DNA of 64,000 nt from assembly GCF_000721235.1 (NCBI RefSeq), contig NZ_JOFH01000017.1:88437-152436 (forward strand), in the 5' to 3' direction. The translations under genes and the position numbers were made by a program. The notes below the pieces were generated by a model that saw only the letters and a program-made list of their open reading frames with translations, ran no database searches and had not been told where the DNA came from. Below are positions 8,294-17,009 of the stretch, one piece after another (position 1 is the first letter of the stretch; each line of letters begins with the position of its first letter). This DNA comes from Streptomyces olivaceus. GTDB taxonomy: Bacteria; Actinomycetota; Actinomycetes; Streptomycetales; Streptomycetaceae.

Positions 8294-9259
8294 ATGAGCA
8301 ACCTTGACCGCGCGGCGGTCCCCAGCCTGTGCGGCGGCCGCGGCTTCGTCGTGGCGGAACCCGTGCGCGAACTCCTGAGCCCTCGCAGCGTCAAGCTGGG
8401 CGAGTCCACCGAGGTCCGCCGGCTGCTGCCCAATCTGGGCCGCCGCATGGTGGGCGCCTGGTGCTTCGTCGACCACTACGGCCCCGACGACATCGCCGAC
8501 GAGCCCGGCATGCAGGTGCCGCCGCACCCGCACATGGGCCTGCAGACCGTGAGCTGGCTGCACGAGGGCGAGGTACTGCACCGCGACTCCACCGGCAGCC
8601 TCCAGACCATCCGCCCGCGCCAGCTGGGCCTGATGACCTCCGGCCGCGCGATCAGCCACTCCGAGGAGAGCCCGCGCTCCCACGCCCGATACCTCCACGG
8701 CGCCCAGCTCTGGGTCGCCCTCCCCGACGCCCACCGCCGCACCGACCCGCACTTCGAGCACCACGCCGAGCTGCCCCTGGTCACGGCCCCCGGCCTGACG
8801 GCCACCCTGATCCTCGGCACCCTCGACGGCACCACGTCACCCGGCACGACGTACACCCCCCTCGTCGGTGCCGACCTGGCCCTTGCCGCCGGCACGGACG
8901 TACGCCTGCCACTGGAACGGGACTTCGAGTACGCCGTCCTCTCCATGTCCGGCGAGGCCCACGTCGACGGCGTGCCCCTGGTGCCGGGCTCGATGCTCTA
9001 CCTCGGCTGCGGCCGCGGCGAACTGCCCCTGCGGGCCGACTCGGACGCGGGCCTGATGCTCCTGGGCGGAGAGCCGTTCGAGGAGGAGCTGATCATGTTC
9101 TGGAACTGGATCGGGCGCTCCCAGGAGGAGATCGTACAGGCCCGCCGGGACTGGATGGAAGGGACACGGTTCGGCGAGGTGAAGGGCTACGACGGGGCTC
9201 CACTGCCCGCCCCGGCGCTGCCGCCGGTGCCGTTGAAACCGCGCGGGAGGACGCGCTGA
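8294..9259 (+). CDS. Pirin family protein
   Basis: This 321-residue bicupin of the pirin family has the metal-binding HPHMG motif (His78 and His80) followed by the conserved LHEGEVLHRDSTGS block in the N-terminal cupin; the C-terminal cupin is present (VDGVPLVPGSMLYLGCG). Pirins bind Fe and act as quercetinase-like dioxygenases or as redox-sensing co-regulators. The start is ATG at 8294; an in-frame ATG three codons earlier (8285) is possible. It is divergently transcribed from the TPR gene. Function beyond the family is not evident. Confidence 0.9.
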   Translation: MSNLDRAAVPSLCGGRGFVVAEPVRELLSPRSVKLGESTEVRRLLPNLGRRMVGAWCFVDHYGPDDIADEPGMQVPPHPHMGLQTVSWLHEGEVLHRDSTGSLQTIRPRQLGLMTSGRAISHSEESPRSHARYLHGAQLWVALPDAHRRTDPHFEHHAELPLVTAPGLTATLILGTLDGTTSPGTTYTPLVGADLALAAGTDVRLPLERDFEYAVLSMSGEAHVDGVPLVPGSMLYLGCGRGELPLRADSDAGLMLLGGEPFEEELIMFWNWIGRSQEEIVQARRDWMEGTRFGEVKGYDGAPLPAPALPPVPLKPRGRTR

Positions 9260-10443
9260 CCTGTGGTAATGCGTCGATTTTGCTGATCGCCGGGGTGTGG
9301 GCTGCCGGCAATCGTCGTTGCTTTCGGTCCGCGTGCTGGAAAGCTCCTGAACAGCTCGCCGGCCTCAGGCCGGAGTGGTTGGCGATCCCATGGTGTGGCT
9401 GTCTGTGGGCAGCTGTGGCAGGACACTTGCTGACTCAATGCTGACTTTGCTGACGTGCCGTCAGTTTAGGTTGAAGGGCCCTTTGCCCATTTCCGGCGAT
9501 CGCGTGGGTGTCAGCAGGGTTGGTAGGGGTCGGGGCAATGCTGACCTGCCCGGAGATCGAGTCGGGCGTTGGAGAAGGACAGTGCTGTTCGCGCTGCTGT
9601 CTTGTGGGGACCCCACAAGACGCTGGTGTCGCCGCTGACCGTCGGCAGCGCGTGCTCGGTCCGATCCGAGGAAGATGTGGCTGAGAGTGACTGTCAGGTT
9701 CTTCATCTGCTCGTGGTACGCGCTGGCCTTCACTTCTGACCCGCGGTAATGGGCGGAATGGTCTGCTGTGAAGCCGAGTCGATCCGCGACTGGTCCGGAT
9801 CTTGGTATGTGGTCCGCAGTCCGTGGTGCCGGCGAGCGACCCCCGTGGTACCACATGGCACAGGTTGTAGAGACCGTCTACGGGCGTCCACGTCAGTCCA
9901 GAGTGACCGTGTAAGGCCAGCTCACACCGTTTTGATCTGAGGACGTCGACGCAGTTGGTGACCGGCGTGTGATAGCGGCGTTCGACGAGAAGCTCCGCAG
10001 GTGTGGTCCGGCAGAGCTCTTCAGCGGGCGGGTCTTCTGCGTCTGTCGTGAGCGTCCTTTCACTTGGGACTCCTCCTCTCCGAGTACGGAGATGGGGACG
10101 CGGTGACAGCAAGCGTCCAGGGTCGAGCCACAGCGTGCGGCCCGGGAACTGTGCGCGGTCGACTGCGGCGCGCACTGTCCGCTACTGCAAAGTTCACGCC
10201 TCGGCGTCCCGGCTCTGGCTGTCCTCTCGAGGGCGCGCGGATGGCTGACCGTGCACGCGACCATCCAGCGACCATCCGACGCGGGGAGGGTGAGGGTCGC
10301 CGGTGGCTCGGGGAGCAGCCTGGTCCACGGCTGGTTCGGTCTACGGGGGCGCGGGGAGGGGTGCTCGGCATTCTGTGCGGGATCTGTTCATAGCCGGTCG
10401 GGCCTGTCAACATCTCACTGACAGGTGACGTTGGGGGGCTTGC
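9260..10443. other. Gene-free 1.2 kb stretch ahead of the AIPR gene
   Basis: No reading frame here has Streptomyces-like codon use or a recognisable family; the longest (minus strand, about 9435-10175) is rich in Arg/Ser/Pro/Thr as expected of noise. Third-position GC bias is weak compared with the flanks. The stretch contains one near-perfect palindrome at 9599-9621 and looks like decayed or imported DNA at the edge of the AIPR insertion. No tRNA-like fold was recognised. Confidence 0.5.
9599..9621. repeat. 23-bp perfect palindrome
   Basis: GTCTTGTGGGG is followed by a single A and then its exact complement, giving 11-bp arms around one central base. The one-base centre fits a protein-binding site better than a hairpin terminator. 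No gene ends or starts nearby. Confidence 0.6.
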
Positions 10444-12183
10444 GTGGTGTCGGTGCAAAGCAATGATCAGCGGTTGTTGGAACGCATTCTGGAGGACCAG
10501 CATCGCAAGCTGGCGCCGGACAAGAACCGGGATGACTTCTTCACGTTCTTCGCCGCGGACAAGGCTCTGCAGGACTGGGATCTGGACAACGACGAGATTA
10601 CGGACGGAATCGTCGACGGCGCGCACGATTGCGGCATCGACGGCATCTGGACCTTCGTGGACGAGCGCTACATCACCGCTGATGCACATCAGTTTCTCCC
10701 GTCACGTGCCGGCAAGATCGAGCTGGTCATCTTGCAGGCGAAGAACTCCTCGGGATACCAGGAGTCGGTGATCGAGAAACTGCACTTTCATCTGCCCGCC
10801 CTGCTGGACATGGGCCGGGACGAGGAAGACCTGGTCGCCCACACCAACGCCAAGCTGCTCGAACGCACGCGCCGCTTCCTTCATATCCTCGAAGAACTGG
10901 CATCGTCCTTCCCGCAAGTTCGCATCAAGGTCATTTATGCGAACAAGTCGGCAGAGACACCGCACCCCAACGTCAAGGCCAAGGGTGACAGGCTCAGACG
11001 TCAGCTGGCGAAGATCACATCCGACACCCGGGCCGACCTGGAATACCTCAACGCCGCTGACCTGCGCGAGCGGACTGCCCGCGGAGCCAAAGCCGTCGCG
11101 CAGCTAGTGTTCACCGAAACGCCGATGAGCACATCGCTTGGCGAGGGCTATGTTTGTCTGGCGCGGCTTGACGAGTACTACCGCTTCATCACGTCCGACA
11201 ACGAGGCCCTGCGGTTGGAGCTGTTCGAGTCCAACGTGCGCGACTACGCGGGGTCCACGGCCGTGAACAACGCCATCGGCGAAACCCTGAAGTCCGGGAC
11301 TGGCGAGGACTTCTGGTGGTTCAACAACGGTGTCACCGTCGTCGCGGACGCTGCCCAGATCGCCGGCAAGCGAATCGTGGTCAAGGAGCCCCAGGTCGTC
11401 AACGGGCTCCAGACCAGCCACGAGATCTACAGCTACATTCAGAACGGTGGTCAGCACCGCGACCGGTCCCTCCTTGTCAAGATCGTCGTCGCGCCTGAGT
11501 CCGGCACGGCTCGCGACCGCATCATCCGAGCGACCAACAGCCAGACCCAGTTGCCCGCCGGCGCATTGCGGGCCACCGAGTCCATTCAGAAAGACATCGA
11601 GGAGAGCCTCGGCCAGGCGGGCGGCTACTACTACGAGCGCCGAGCCAGCTACTACCGCAACCTCGGCTTCCCCCTCGATCGGGTCGTCAGTATGGCCAGA
11701 CTTGCCCGCGAGTTCACCGCCTTCGTTCTGCGCGAACCGCATACCGCGCTGCGGCACTCCGACGCGCTACTGCTCGACGACCAGCACTACGCGCAGATCT
11801 TCTCCCCTCGGCACGACCTGGACATCTACCCCTTGTGCCTCGATGTGCACACCAGGCTGCGCGCGTTCCTCACAGGCTATGCCGAAGATCGGCCCTTGCT
11901 GGGTGACTCGCTGGAGAACTGGCTCTACCCGCTGGCAGCCATGTCCGCCTACACACTCACTCGGCTGCGGCAGCCTTCGCCGCGAGACCTGCTCAACATC
12001 GACCCCGGGCACCTCGGCGATGACTTGATGTTCCGCATGACAGGCACTCTGGAACAGAGCTTCAAGAGCGTCCTCCGCCGCAACAAGGCCGGCGGCGTTG
12101 ACCGGATCGCCCGGACCCCCGAATTCACCACCAAGATCCGCCAAGCCGTCGTGTCCCAGAGCCGCTACCACATCGAAGGCTGA
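10444..12183 (+). CDS. AIPR-family abortive infection phage-resistance protein
   Basis: This 579-residue protein belongs to the AIPR family, first linked to abortive phage infection. The diagnostic block is at about residues 284-325: FWWFNNGVTVVADAAQ, then EPQVVNGLQTSHEIYSYIQ, followed by RATNSQTQLPAGALRA. The N-terminal 200 residues contain an acidic/hydrophobic region (GCGIDGIWTFVDE, LVILQAKNSSG) resembling the restriction-endonuclease-like part found in many AIPR proteins. The GTG at 10444 is preceded by a run of six G. It has no partner gene and sits between a gene-free stretch and a TetR gene, as expected for a stand-alone defence gene in an accessory site. Mechanism is not established for the family. 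Confidence 0.88.
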   Translation: MVSVQSNDQRLLERILEDQHRKLAPDKNRDDFFTFFAADKALQDWDLDNDEITDGIVDGAHDCGIDGIWTFVDERYITADAHQFLPSRAGKIELVILQAKNSSGYQESVIEKLHFHLPALLDMGRDEEDLVAHTNAKLLERTRRFLHILEELASSFPQVRIKVIYANKSAETPHPNVKAKGDRLRRQLAKITSDTRADLEYLNAADLRERTARGAKAVAQLVFTETPMSTSLGEGYVCLARLDEYYRFITSDNEALRLELFESNVRDYAGSTAVNNAIGETLKSGTGEDFWWFNNGVTVVADAAQIAGKRIVVKEPQVVNGLQTSHEIYSYIQNGGQHRDRSLLVKIVVAPESGTARDRIIRATNSQTQLPAGALRATESIQKDIEESLGQAGGYYYERRASYYRNLGFPLDRVVSMARLAREFTAFVLREPHTALRHSDALLLDDQHYAQIFSPRHDLDIYPLCLDVHTRLRAFLTGYAEDRPLLGDSLENWLYPLAAMSAYTLTRLRQPSPRDLLNIDPGHLGDDLMFRMTGTLEQSFKSVLRRNKAGGVDRIARTPEFTTKIRQAVVSQSRYHIEG

Positions 12184-12256
12184 GCGCCGACCAGGAAAGC
12201 TGCCGGGCTTGCCCACGGCCGATGATGAGATCGGCTGGTGGGGCCCTGCCCGGTGT

Positions 12257-12961
12257 CTAGTCATAAGGCGTCACCGAGGGCAGGGTCTGGCGTCCGGCGG
12301 CGGGTGAGCCAGCCTCCACTCGTGCCAGAACGTCACAGTCCCCGACGAACCCCCTGAGGGTCAGGTACCACCAGTCGGTCAGGCGGTCGTCGAGGACGGT
12401 CGTGCCCTCGAGTGCCTCGGTGAGGGTGCACAGGCCGAAGAAGGCGGGCACCAGGGTGCGGGCCGCGCGGGCGGGGCGGACACCCTCGTTGACGTGCCCT
12501 GCCAGCCGGGCCTGCGCGAGCAGTCGCGTGGTGGCGGCGGTCCAGAGCGCGAATGGGTCGGGGATGGGGGCTTTGATGACGGTGCGCTCGGTCCATAGAC
12601 GGGCGCCGGCGCGCGCTACGGGGTCCTGGGTGAGGGCGTGGGCGATGTCGTAGCTGAGGGTGACGAGTCGTTCGAGCGGCGTTACGGTCTCGTCTCCATA
12701 GCGTGCTGCGAGCTCGGGCCAGGTGGCGAACCGGTTTTCAACGACGGCGACGGCGATTCCTTCCTTGCTGGTGTAGTGGAAGTAGACCGCGCCGCTGGTC
12801 CGGCCCGACCTCGCGCTTATGTCGTTGACGCTGGTGGCCGCGTATCCGTGTTCGGCGAACAGTTGGGCTGCCGCTTCCAGCAGTGATCTGCGGGTTGCCT
12901 TCGCCCGTTCCTGCAACGTTCCGTCCGCCCTCGTCTGTTCTGATGTCGGGTTTCGAGTCAC
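12257..12961 (-). CDS. TetR regulator of the gamma-butyrolactone receptor type
   Basis: This is a 234-residue TetR protein whose sequence is of the ArpA/ScbR (butyrolactone receptor) type rather than general TetR. The DNA-binding part is ERAKATRRSLLEAAAQLFAE, with HYTSKEGIAVAVVENRFATW as the receptor-like junction, then RLWTERTVIKAPIPDPF and a C-terminal FFGLCTLTEALEG helix. Receptors of this class sense butyrolactone-type hormones or, as pseudo-receptors, antibiotics, and control secondary metabolism. No butyrolactone synthase (AfsA type) or biosynthetic cluster is adjacent, so it could be an orphan. The GTG at 12961 is taken as the start; its upstream region is 350 bp long and holds an inverted repeat. 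Confidence 0.85.
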   Translation of the reverse strand: MTRNPTSEQTRADGTLQERAKATRRSLLEAAAQLFAEHGYAATSVNDISARSGRTSGAVYFHYTSKEGIAVAVVENRFATWPELAARYGDETVTPLERLVTLSYDIAHALTQDPVARAGARLWTERTVIKAPIPDPFALWTAATTRLLAQARLAGHVNEGVRPARAARTLVPAFFGLCTLTEALEGTTVLDDRLTDWWYLTLRGFVGDCDVLARVEAGSPAAGRQTLPSVTPYD

Positions 12962-13240
12962 GAACTTAGTGCGCCAGCGTACGCCCGGAGCCCAACGGGA
13001 ACTTTCGGACGGAAATTACACAGTTCTTTCGAATGCGAACGCGCGCGAGTGGTAGTGGGGCACGACGCTCCGGGCCTTGCACGGTCAAGCGAACGTGCCA
13101 ACCGTCGGGCAGACGCGTGGCGTTGACGTCCTCCACGGCCGCGCGAGGCGGGTCGCCGCACAGCTACCCGTCTGTTTCCGGCGCCCATCGAGTCACCGAA
13201 AAGGGTTATTGCCCGATTTGCCTGGGCGGAAATAACGTAG

Positions 13241-13257
13241 CGGAAACTATCTTTCCG
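13241..13257. promoter_or_regulatory. Inverted repeat in the TetR/HAD divergent region
   Basis: CGGAAA-N5-TTTCCG lies about 55 bp upstream of the HAD start; another CGGAAA occurs at 13227. The 350-bp space 12962-13309 otherwise holds no gene. It is a candidate operator for the receptor-like TetR, not proven. Confidence 0.4.
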
Positions 13258-13309
13258 TTTTCTGCGGAGATGGGAACGCCACATACATGCGAAAGCATGG
13301 GAGGCCCAA

Positions 13310-14020
13310 GTGACCACCTCGGCCCACGATCTGCTCGACTGGTCGCCCGAAGCCGTTGTCTTCGACTGCGACGGCACCCTGATGGACAGCGAACGCCACT
13401 GGCAGGAGGCTCGCAGCCGGGCCTTCCGGGAGCACGGCCTTCAGCCACCGCCCGGGTTCGCGGAGCAGGCCCTTGGCCTGCACTACGAGGACTGCGGCCG
13501 GCTCATGGCGCGGTCCGTGCACAAACCCGAACTGGCCGAGAACCTGACAGCCGCGCTTCTCGACCACTTCCTGGCACTGGTCACCGACGAGCCGGTGACG
13601 ATGCCGGGTGCGGTCCGGCTCGTACGGCTGCTCTCAGGCCGCCTGCCGCTGGCGGTGGCCAGCAACTGCCCGAGGGTGGTGGTGGAGGGCAGCTTGGAGC
13701 GGGCCGGGCTGCTCGGGCACTTCCAGTACCTCGTCGTCCCCGACGCCGGGGACCGGGTGCGCCCCAAGCCGCATCCTGACGTGTACGCCGTGGCGGCCCG
13801 GCTCTGCGGTGTCCCCCCGCACCGGGCGCTGGCGGTGGAGGACTCCCTGACCGGTGTGGAAGCGGCCCGCCGGGCAAGCCTGCGGGTCCTGGGCGTCGGT
13901 CCCCGGCCGCAGGGTGACGGCGCCACCCGGGCCGACGGGTGGTTACCGTCACTGGACGCTCCCGAACTGCTGGCCTGGGCCCACGCGCTCGGCAGCTCGC
14001 GGGGGCCACAAGCGCCTTGA
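13310..14020 (+). CDS. HAD-family hydrolase (phosphoglycolate phosphatase-like)
   Basis: This 236-residue haloacid dehalogenase-superfamily phosphatase with a helical cap has motif I FDCDGTLMD with nucleophile Asp19 and Asp21, motif II as VASNCPR, motif III Lys in RPKPHPDVY and motif IV AVEDSLTG. It resembles phosphoglycolate/beta-phosphoglucomutase-like phosphatases that hydrolyse small phosphomonoesters. The GTG at 13310 follows GGGAGG with good spacing. It stands alone between the TetR gene and a convergent membrane-protein operon. The substrate cannot be predicted. Confidence 0.9.
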   Translation: MTTSAHDLLDWSPEAVVFDCDGTLMDSERHWQEARSRAFREHGLQPPPGFAEQALGLHYEDCGRLMARSVHKPELAENLTAALLDHFLALVTDEPVTMPGAVRLVRLLSGRLPLAVASNCPRVVVEGSLERAGLLGHFQYLVVPDAGDRVRPKPHPDVYAVAARLCGVPPHRALAVEDSLTGVEAARRASLRVLGVGPRPQGDGATRADGWLPSLDAPELLAWAHALGSSRGPQAP

Positions 14021-14244
14021 GGGCCGGCCGCGGTCCGACGACGCCAAGCGCTCACCCCCGGGTGGGTGCAGAAGGCGACACCCTGGTGGTGCGGAAGGCA
14101 CCCATGACACCGCCGCGCCGTCGGTCTGCACAACCGTCCTCTGGGGGAGAGGACAGCGGCGACTACCGGTTGTTGTGGCCCGGCAATTCCCGGCAGCAGA
14201 ACCATGCGGACGCGTGCTGCACCTGAGGCGTAGGCGTGAACCAC

Positions 14245-14508
14245 TCAGCCGTGTCGTCGTGAGTGCCGGCTCGACCGTCGGCGCACGGTGAAGACGCAGG
14301 CGAGGACGCCAAGCGCCCAGGCGATCAGGAGGGCGCCCCACAGGGGCATCGTGACCATGGGGATGAGGAGGCGGATCTCGACGCTCGACCGGTTCTCGAA
14401 GATGAAGACCAGAGCGATCGCAGTGATCAGGGCGAACGGTACGAGGCGGCGGACGGCAGGGCGGGAAAGAAGCGACCTGTGCGTCTTTTCTGTGCTTGGC
14501 TGAGTCAT
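14245..14508 (-). CDS. LapA-domain small membrane protein
   Basis: This 87-residue protein has two membrane helices (LVPFALITAIALVFIFENR and MPLWGALLIAWALGVLACVF) separated by the SSVEIRLLIPMVTM strand, and basic ends, which matches the LapA/DUF1049 family. It overlaps the stop of the upstream lipid-kinase gene by ATGA (14505-14508), so translation is coupled. It is the last gene of a six-gene minus-strand run of envelope proteins. Exact role unknown. Confidence 0.85.
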   Translation of the reverse strand: MTQPSTEKTHRSLLSRPAVRRLVPFALITAIALVFIFENRSSVEIRLLIPMVTMPLWGALLIAWALGVLACVFTVRRRSSRHSRRHG

Positions 14509-15980
14509 GAGGTGCTCCCCATCTCGCTCCCCCTACGATCGGTGTTGCTTCGGTGTACGGACGGCCCTACTGAAGGTGTGGCGCCCGTCGCGGGAGTTTC
14601 CGCATCTGTCCCTTCGTCGAGGTCCGGTTGCTCCGGGCACAGGGGCGGTCGTCCCAGTGCCAGCCGGGTCACGCGAGGCCAGTCGGACGCTGTCCCGCGG
14701 GGCTTCGGCCTACCAGGGCGGTGGCGTGGCACGCGCACCCGTAGGGCTCCGGGCGCGCTGCGGCACACCACAGGACAGGGCAGAACGACGTGTTCACCGT
14801 CGATACCGACCGGCATCGTGGCGGTGTCGGTCTCGACGGTGACCTCGCCGGCGCTGAGCCGGACGAGGCCGCCGGAGCGCGGCCGGCTCGCCAGGCGTGC
14901 CGCTTCGGCGGTGCTGCCGACCCGGATGCACACCACTCCCAGGAGCCCCGAGTCCAGCCTCTCTCTGCGCCCCGGGTGGGCTACGTCAATGGCGCGCCCG
15001 TAGGAGTTGTTGCCGACTAGCACGGCCTTGAGGCCGGTGACGCGTCGTCCGTCGGCTGTCATCCGCAAGGCGGGCGCGTCCTCGCCGGTGAGCAGTCTGG
15101 GGAGGTTCTGCAGGATCGTACGGGCCTTCGCGCCCCGGTAGGCGGGGTCGTTGACGACGGACGCGTACGTGCCGAACGAGGCGTTGTTGACGAAGACGCG
15201 GTCCGCGGCGTACGCCAGGTCGACGCGGAGTTCCGCACCTCCCGTCAGGGCTTCCAGCGCCGCCACCGGATCGTCGCGGTCGAGGCCGAGGTCAAGGGCG
15301 AAGTGGTTGCGGGTTCCGGCCGGGATCACCGCGAACGGCACGTCATGGCGGGCGGCGACGTCGGCGACCAGAGCCTGGGTGCCGTCGCCGCCCGCCACCC
15401 CCAGCAGGTCCGCTCCGTCGGCGACGGCCTGCCGGGCCAGCGCGGTGACGTCCTGACCGGGGTCGAGCACGTGCACACGGCAACCTGCGGCCCGTGCCCT
15501 GTCCACCAGGTGGAACCGGTCCACCTTGCCGCCGCCGGATCGGCGGTTCATGAGCACCCAGGGGCGGCGGGGCGTTCCGGCGACCTCTTCGTAGAGGGCG
15601 GGAGCAGGGGCCAGGGCCCAGCGCGCCGCGACGACGGCCAGTACCCAAAGGCCCAACGACAGCAGGGCGGCCCCCAGCAGGCCGGCCGCGGCGCAGAGCG
15701 CGAGGACGGTGAGCGGCGCGGCCACCGAGAGTGCTGTTCCGATGATGCGGGCGACACCGGTATGGGCCAGGGCCCACCACACGCCGACGGCCGCGAGCGC
15801 GAGTCCCGCGATGCCTGTCAAAGCCCACACCACGCTGCGCAGCCCGGCGGTGACGAGCGGCACCAGGATGCAGGCCGACAGAGCCAGCAGGGCGAGGCGG
15901 GCGAGAGCGGTGCCGCCCTCGCCCCCGGGCGGTACGCCCCTTACGCGCCGCCTGCTCGTGTCCGCGCCTCGTGCACCCAC
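14505..15980 (-). CDS. Diacylglycerol kinase-family lipid kinase with membrane N-terminus
   Basis: This 491-residue protein has four predicted membrane helices in the first 130 residues, followed by a DAGK catalytic domain (VLMNRRSGGGKVDRF near 145, GVAGGDGTQALVADVAA with the GGDGT nucleotide loop near 195, VIPAGTRNHFALDLGLDRDD). It should phosphorylate a lipid such as diacylglycerol at the membrane. The C-terminal 60 residues are Arg/Pro-rich and probably disordered. Membrane-anchored versions of this soluble family are less common. The GTG at 15980 has a modest ribosome site. It is coupled to the LapA-like gene by a 4-bp overlap. Confidence 0.87.
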   Translation of the reverse strand: MGARGADTSRRRVRGVPPGGEGGTALARLALLALSACILVPLVTAGLRSVVWALTGIAGLALAAVGVWWALAHTGVARIIGTALSVAAPLTVLALCAAAGLLGAALLSLGLWVLAVVAARWALAPAPALYEEVAGTPRRPWVLMNRRSGGGKVDRFHLVDRARAAGCRVHVLDPGQDVTALARQAVADGADLLGVAGGDGTQALVADVAARHDVPFAVIPAGTRNHFALDLGLDRDDPVAALEALTGGAELRVDLAYAADRVFVNNASFGTYASVVNDPAYRGAKARTILQNLPRLLTGEDAPALRMTADGRRVTGLKAVLVGNNSYGRAIDVAHPGRRERLDSGLLGVVCIRVGSTAEAARLASRPRSGGLVRLSAGEVTVETDTATMPVGIDGEHVVLPCPVVCRSAPGALRVRVPRHRPGRPKPRGTASDWPRVTRLALGRPPLCPEQPDLDEGTDAETPATGATPSVGPSVHRSNTDRRGSEMGSTS

Positions 15981-16007
15981 GTGTTGGTCTTCCGCTCTGT
16001 CACACGT

Positions 16008-16454
16008 CTAGTCAGGGCTGCGTTCCCCGGACAGGTCGTAGAGGTTGCCGCCGGGCTTGATCACGCTGAGGGCCCAGATGATGAAGCCCGACATGGTGAT
16101 CATCACGACGGACCACAGCGGGTAGTACGGCATGGAGAGGAAGTTGGCGAGGATCACGAGTGCGGCGATGACCACGCCGGACACGCGCGCCCACGTCGCG
16201 ATCTTGAGCAGCCCAGCGCTGATGATCACGGCGAGTATGCCCAGGACGAGGTGGATCCAGCCCCAGCTGGTGAGGTCGAACTGGAAGATGTAGTCGGGTG
16301 TGGTGACGAAGACCTCGTCCTCGGCGATGGCCATGATGCCCCGGAGGATGTCGAGAAGGCCGACGAGCAGGAGCATGACGGCGGCGAAGACGGTCAGGCC
16401 GGTCGCCCACGCCTGCCTCGACGAGTGCGTCGGCCGGGTGTGTGTGGCGGTCAT
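16008..16454 (-). CDS. DUF7144-type four-helix membrane protein
   Basis: This 148-residue integral membrane protein has four helices: TGLTVFAAVMLLLVGLLDIL, WIHLVLGILAVIISAGLL, VSGVVIAALVILANFLSM and SVVMITMSGFIIWALSVI. The first-loop GIMAIAEDEVFVTTPDYIFQFDLTSWGW segment is the recognisable DUF7144 hallmark. The function is unknown; family members are often found among actinobacterial stress genes. It is in the middle of the minus-strand envelope operon. Confidence 0.82.
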   Translation of the reverse strand: MTATHTRPTHSSRQAWATGLTVFAAVMLLLVGLLDILRGIMAIAEDEVFVTTPDYIFQFDLTSWGWIHLVLGILAVIISAGLLKIATWARVSGVVIAALVILANFLSMPYYPLWSVVMITMSGFIIWALSVIKPGGNLYDLSGERSPD

Positions 16455-16484
16455 CGTGCGCCTCGATTCGTGGCGTGCGGATGG

Positions 16485-16958
16485 TCAGCGGGTGGAAGAG
16501 CTGGATGCGGTGGGGGCCTGGCCCGCGTGTTCCGCCGGGCTGTGGCCGCTCAGGACCAGTTCCTTCGCCCTGCGGAACTCCTCGTCCGTGATGGCACCCT
16601 GATCGCGGATCTCGGAGAGCCGGGCCAGTTCGTCGACGCTGGAGCGCTGTCCGTCGCTCGCGGTCTTCCTGATGTAGGCGTTGAACTCCTCCTGGCGCGC
16701 GCGGGCGTGTTCCGTCTCCCGGCGGCCCATGTTCTTCCCGCGTGCGACGACGTAGACGAATACGCCGAGGAAGGGCAGGAGGAGGCAGAACACCAGCCAG
16801 CCGGCCTTGGCCCAGCCACTCAGCCGGTCGTCGCGGAAGATGTCACCGATGACCCGGAAGAGCAGGACGAACCACATGATCCACAGGAAGACCAGAAGCA
16901 TCGTCCAGAACATGTTGAGCAAGGGGTAGTCGTACGCCAGGTAGGTCTGCGCGTTCAT
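16485..16958 (-). CDS. PLD-nuclease-N/SHOCT-domain membrane protein
   Basis: This 157-residue protein has two N-terminal helices (FWTMLLVFLWIMWFVLLFRV and AGWLVFCLLLPFLGVFVYVV) joined by the GDIFRDDRLSGWAK loop typical of cardiolipin-synthase-N/PLDc_N modules. After a polar region it ends in a SHOCT motif (VDELARLSEIRDQGAITDEE FRRAKELVL, about 110-138). SHOCT modules mediate oligomerisation. It is common in Streptomyces near cell-envelope stress genes. Function unknown. Confidence 0.87.
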   Translation of the reverse strand: MNAQTYLAYDYPLLNMFWTMLLVFLWIMWFVLLFRVIGDIFRDDRLSGWAKAGWLVFCLLLPFLGVFVYVVARGKNMGRRETEHARARQEEFNAYIRKTASDGQRSSVDELARLSEIRDQGAITDEEFRRAKELVLSGHSPAEHAGQAPTASSSSTR

Positions 16959-17009
16959 GTCCGTCCTCCGTCCCGGGCGGGCCGTCGTTGCGTACCGACC
17001 TCAGGGTGG

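Noticed and set aside
6320..8764. 814-residue minus-strand frame
   Set aside because: Antisense to the PepSY and pirin genes, with no motifs; high-GC sequence leaves such frames open by chance.
9435..10175. 246-residue minus-strand frame in the gene-free stretch
   Set aside because: Composition is Arg/Ser/Thr/Pro noise, codon bias is wrong for the genus, and no family was recognised.
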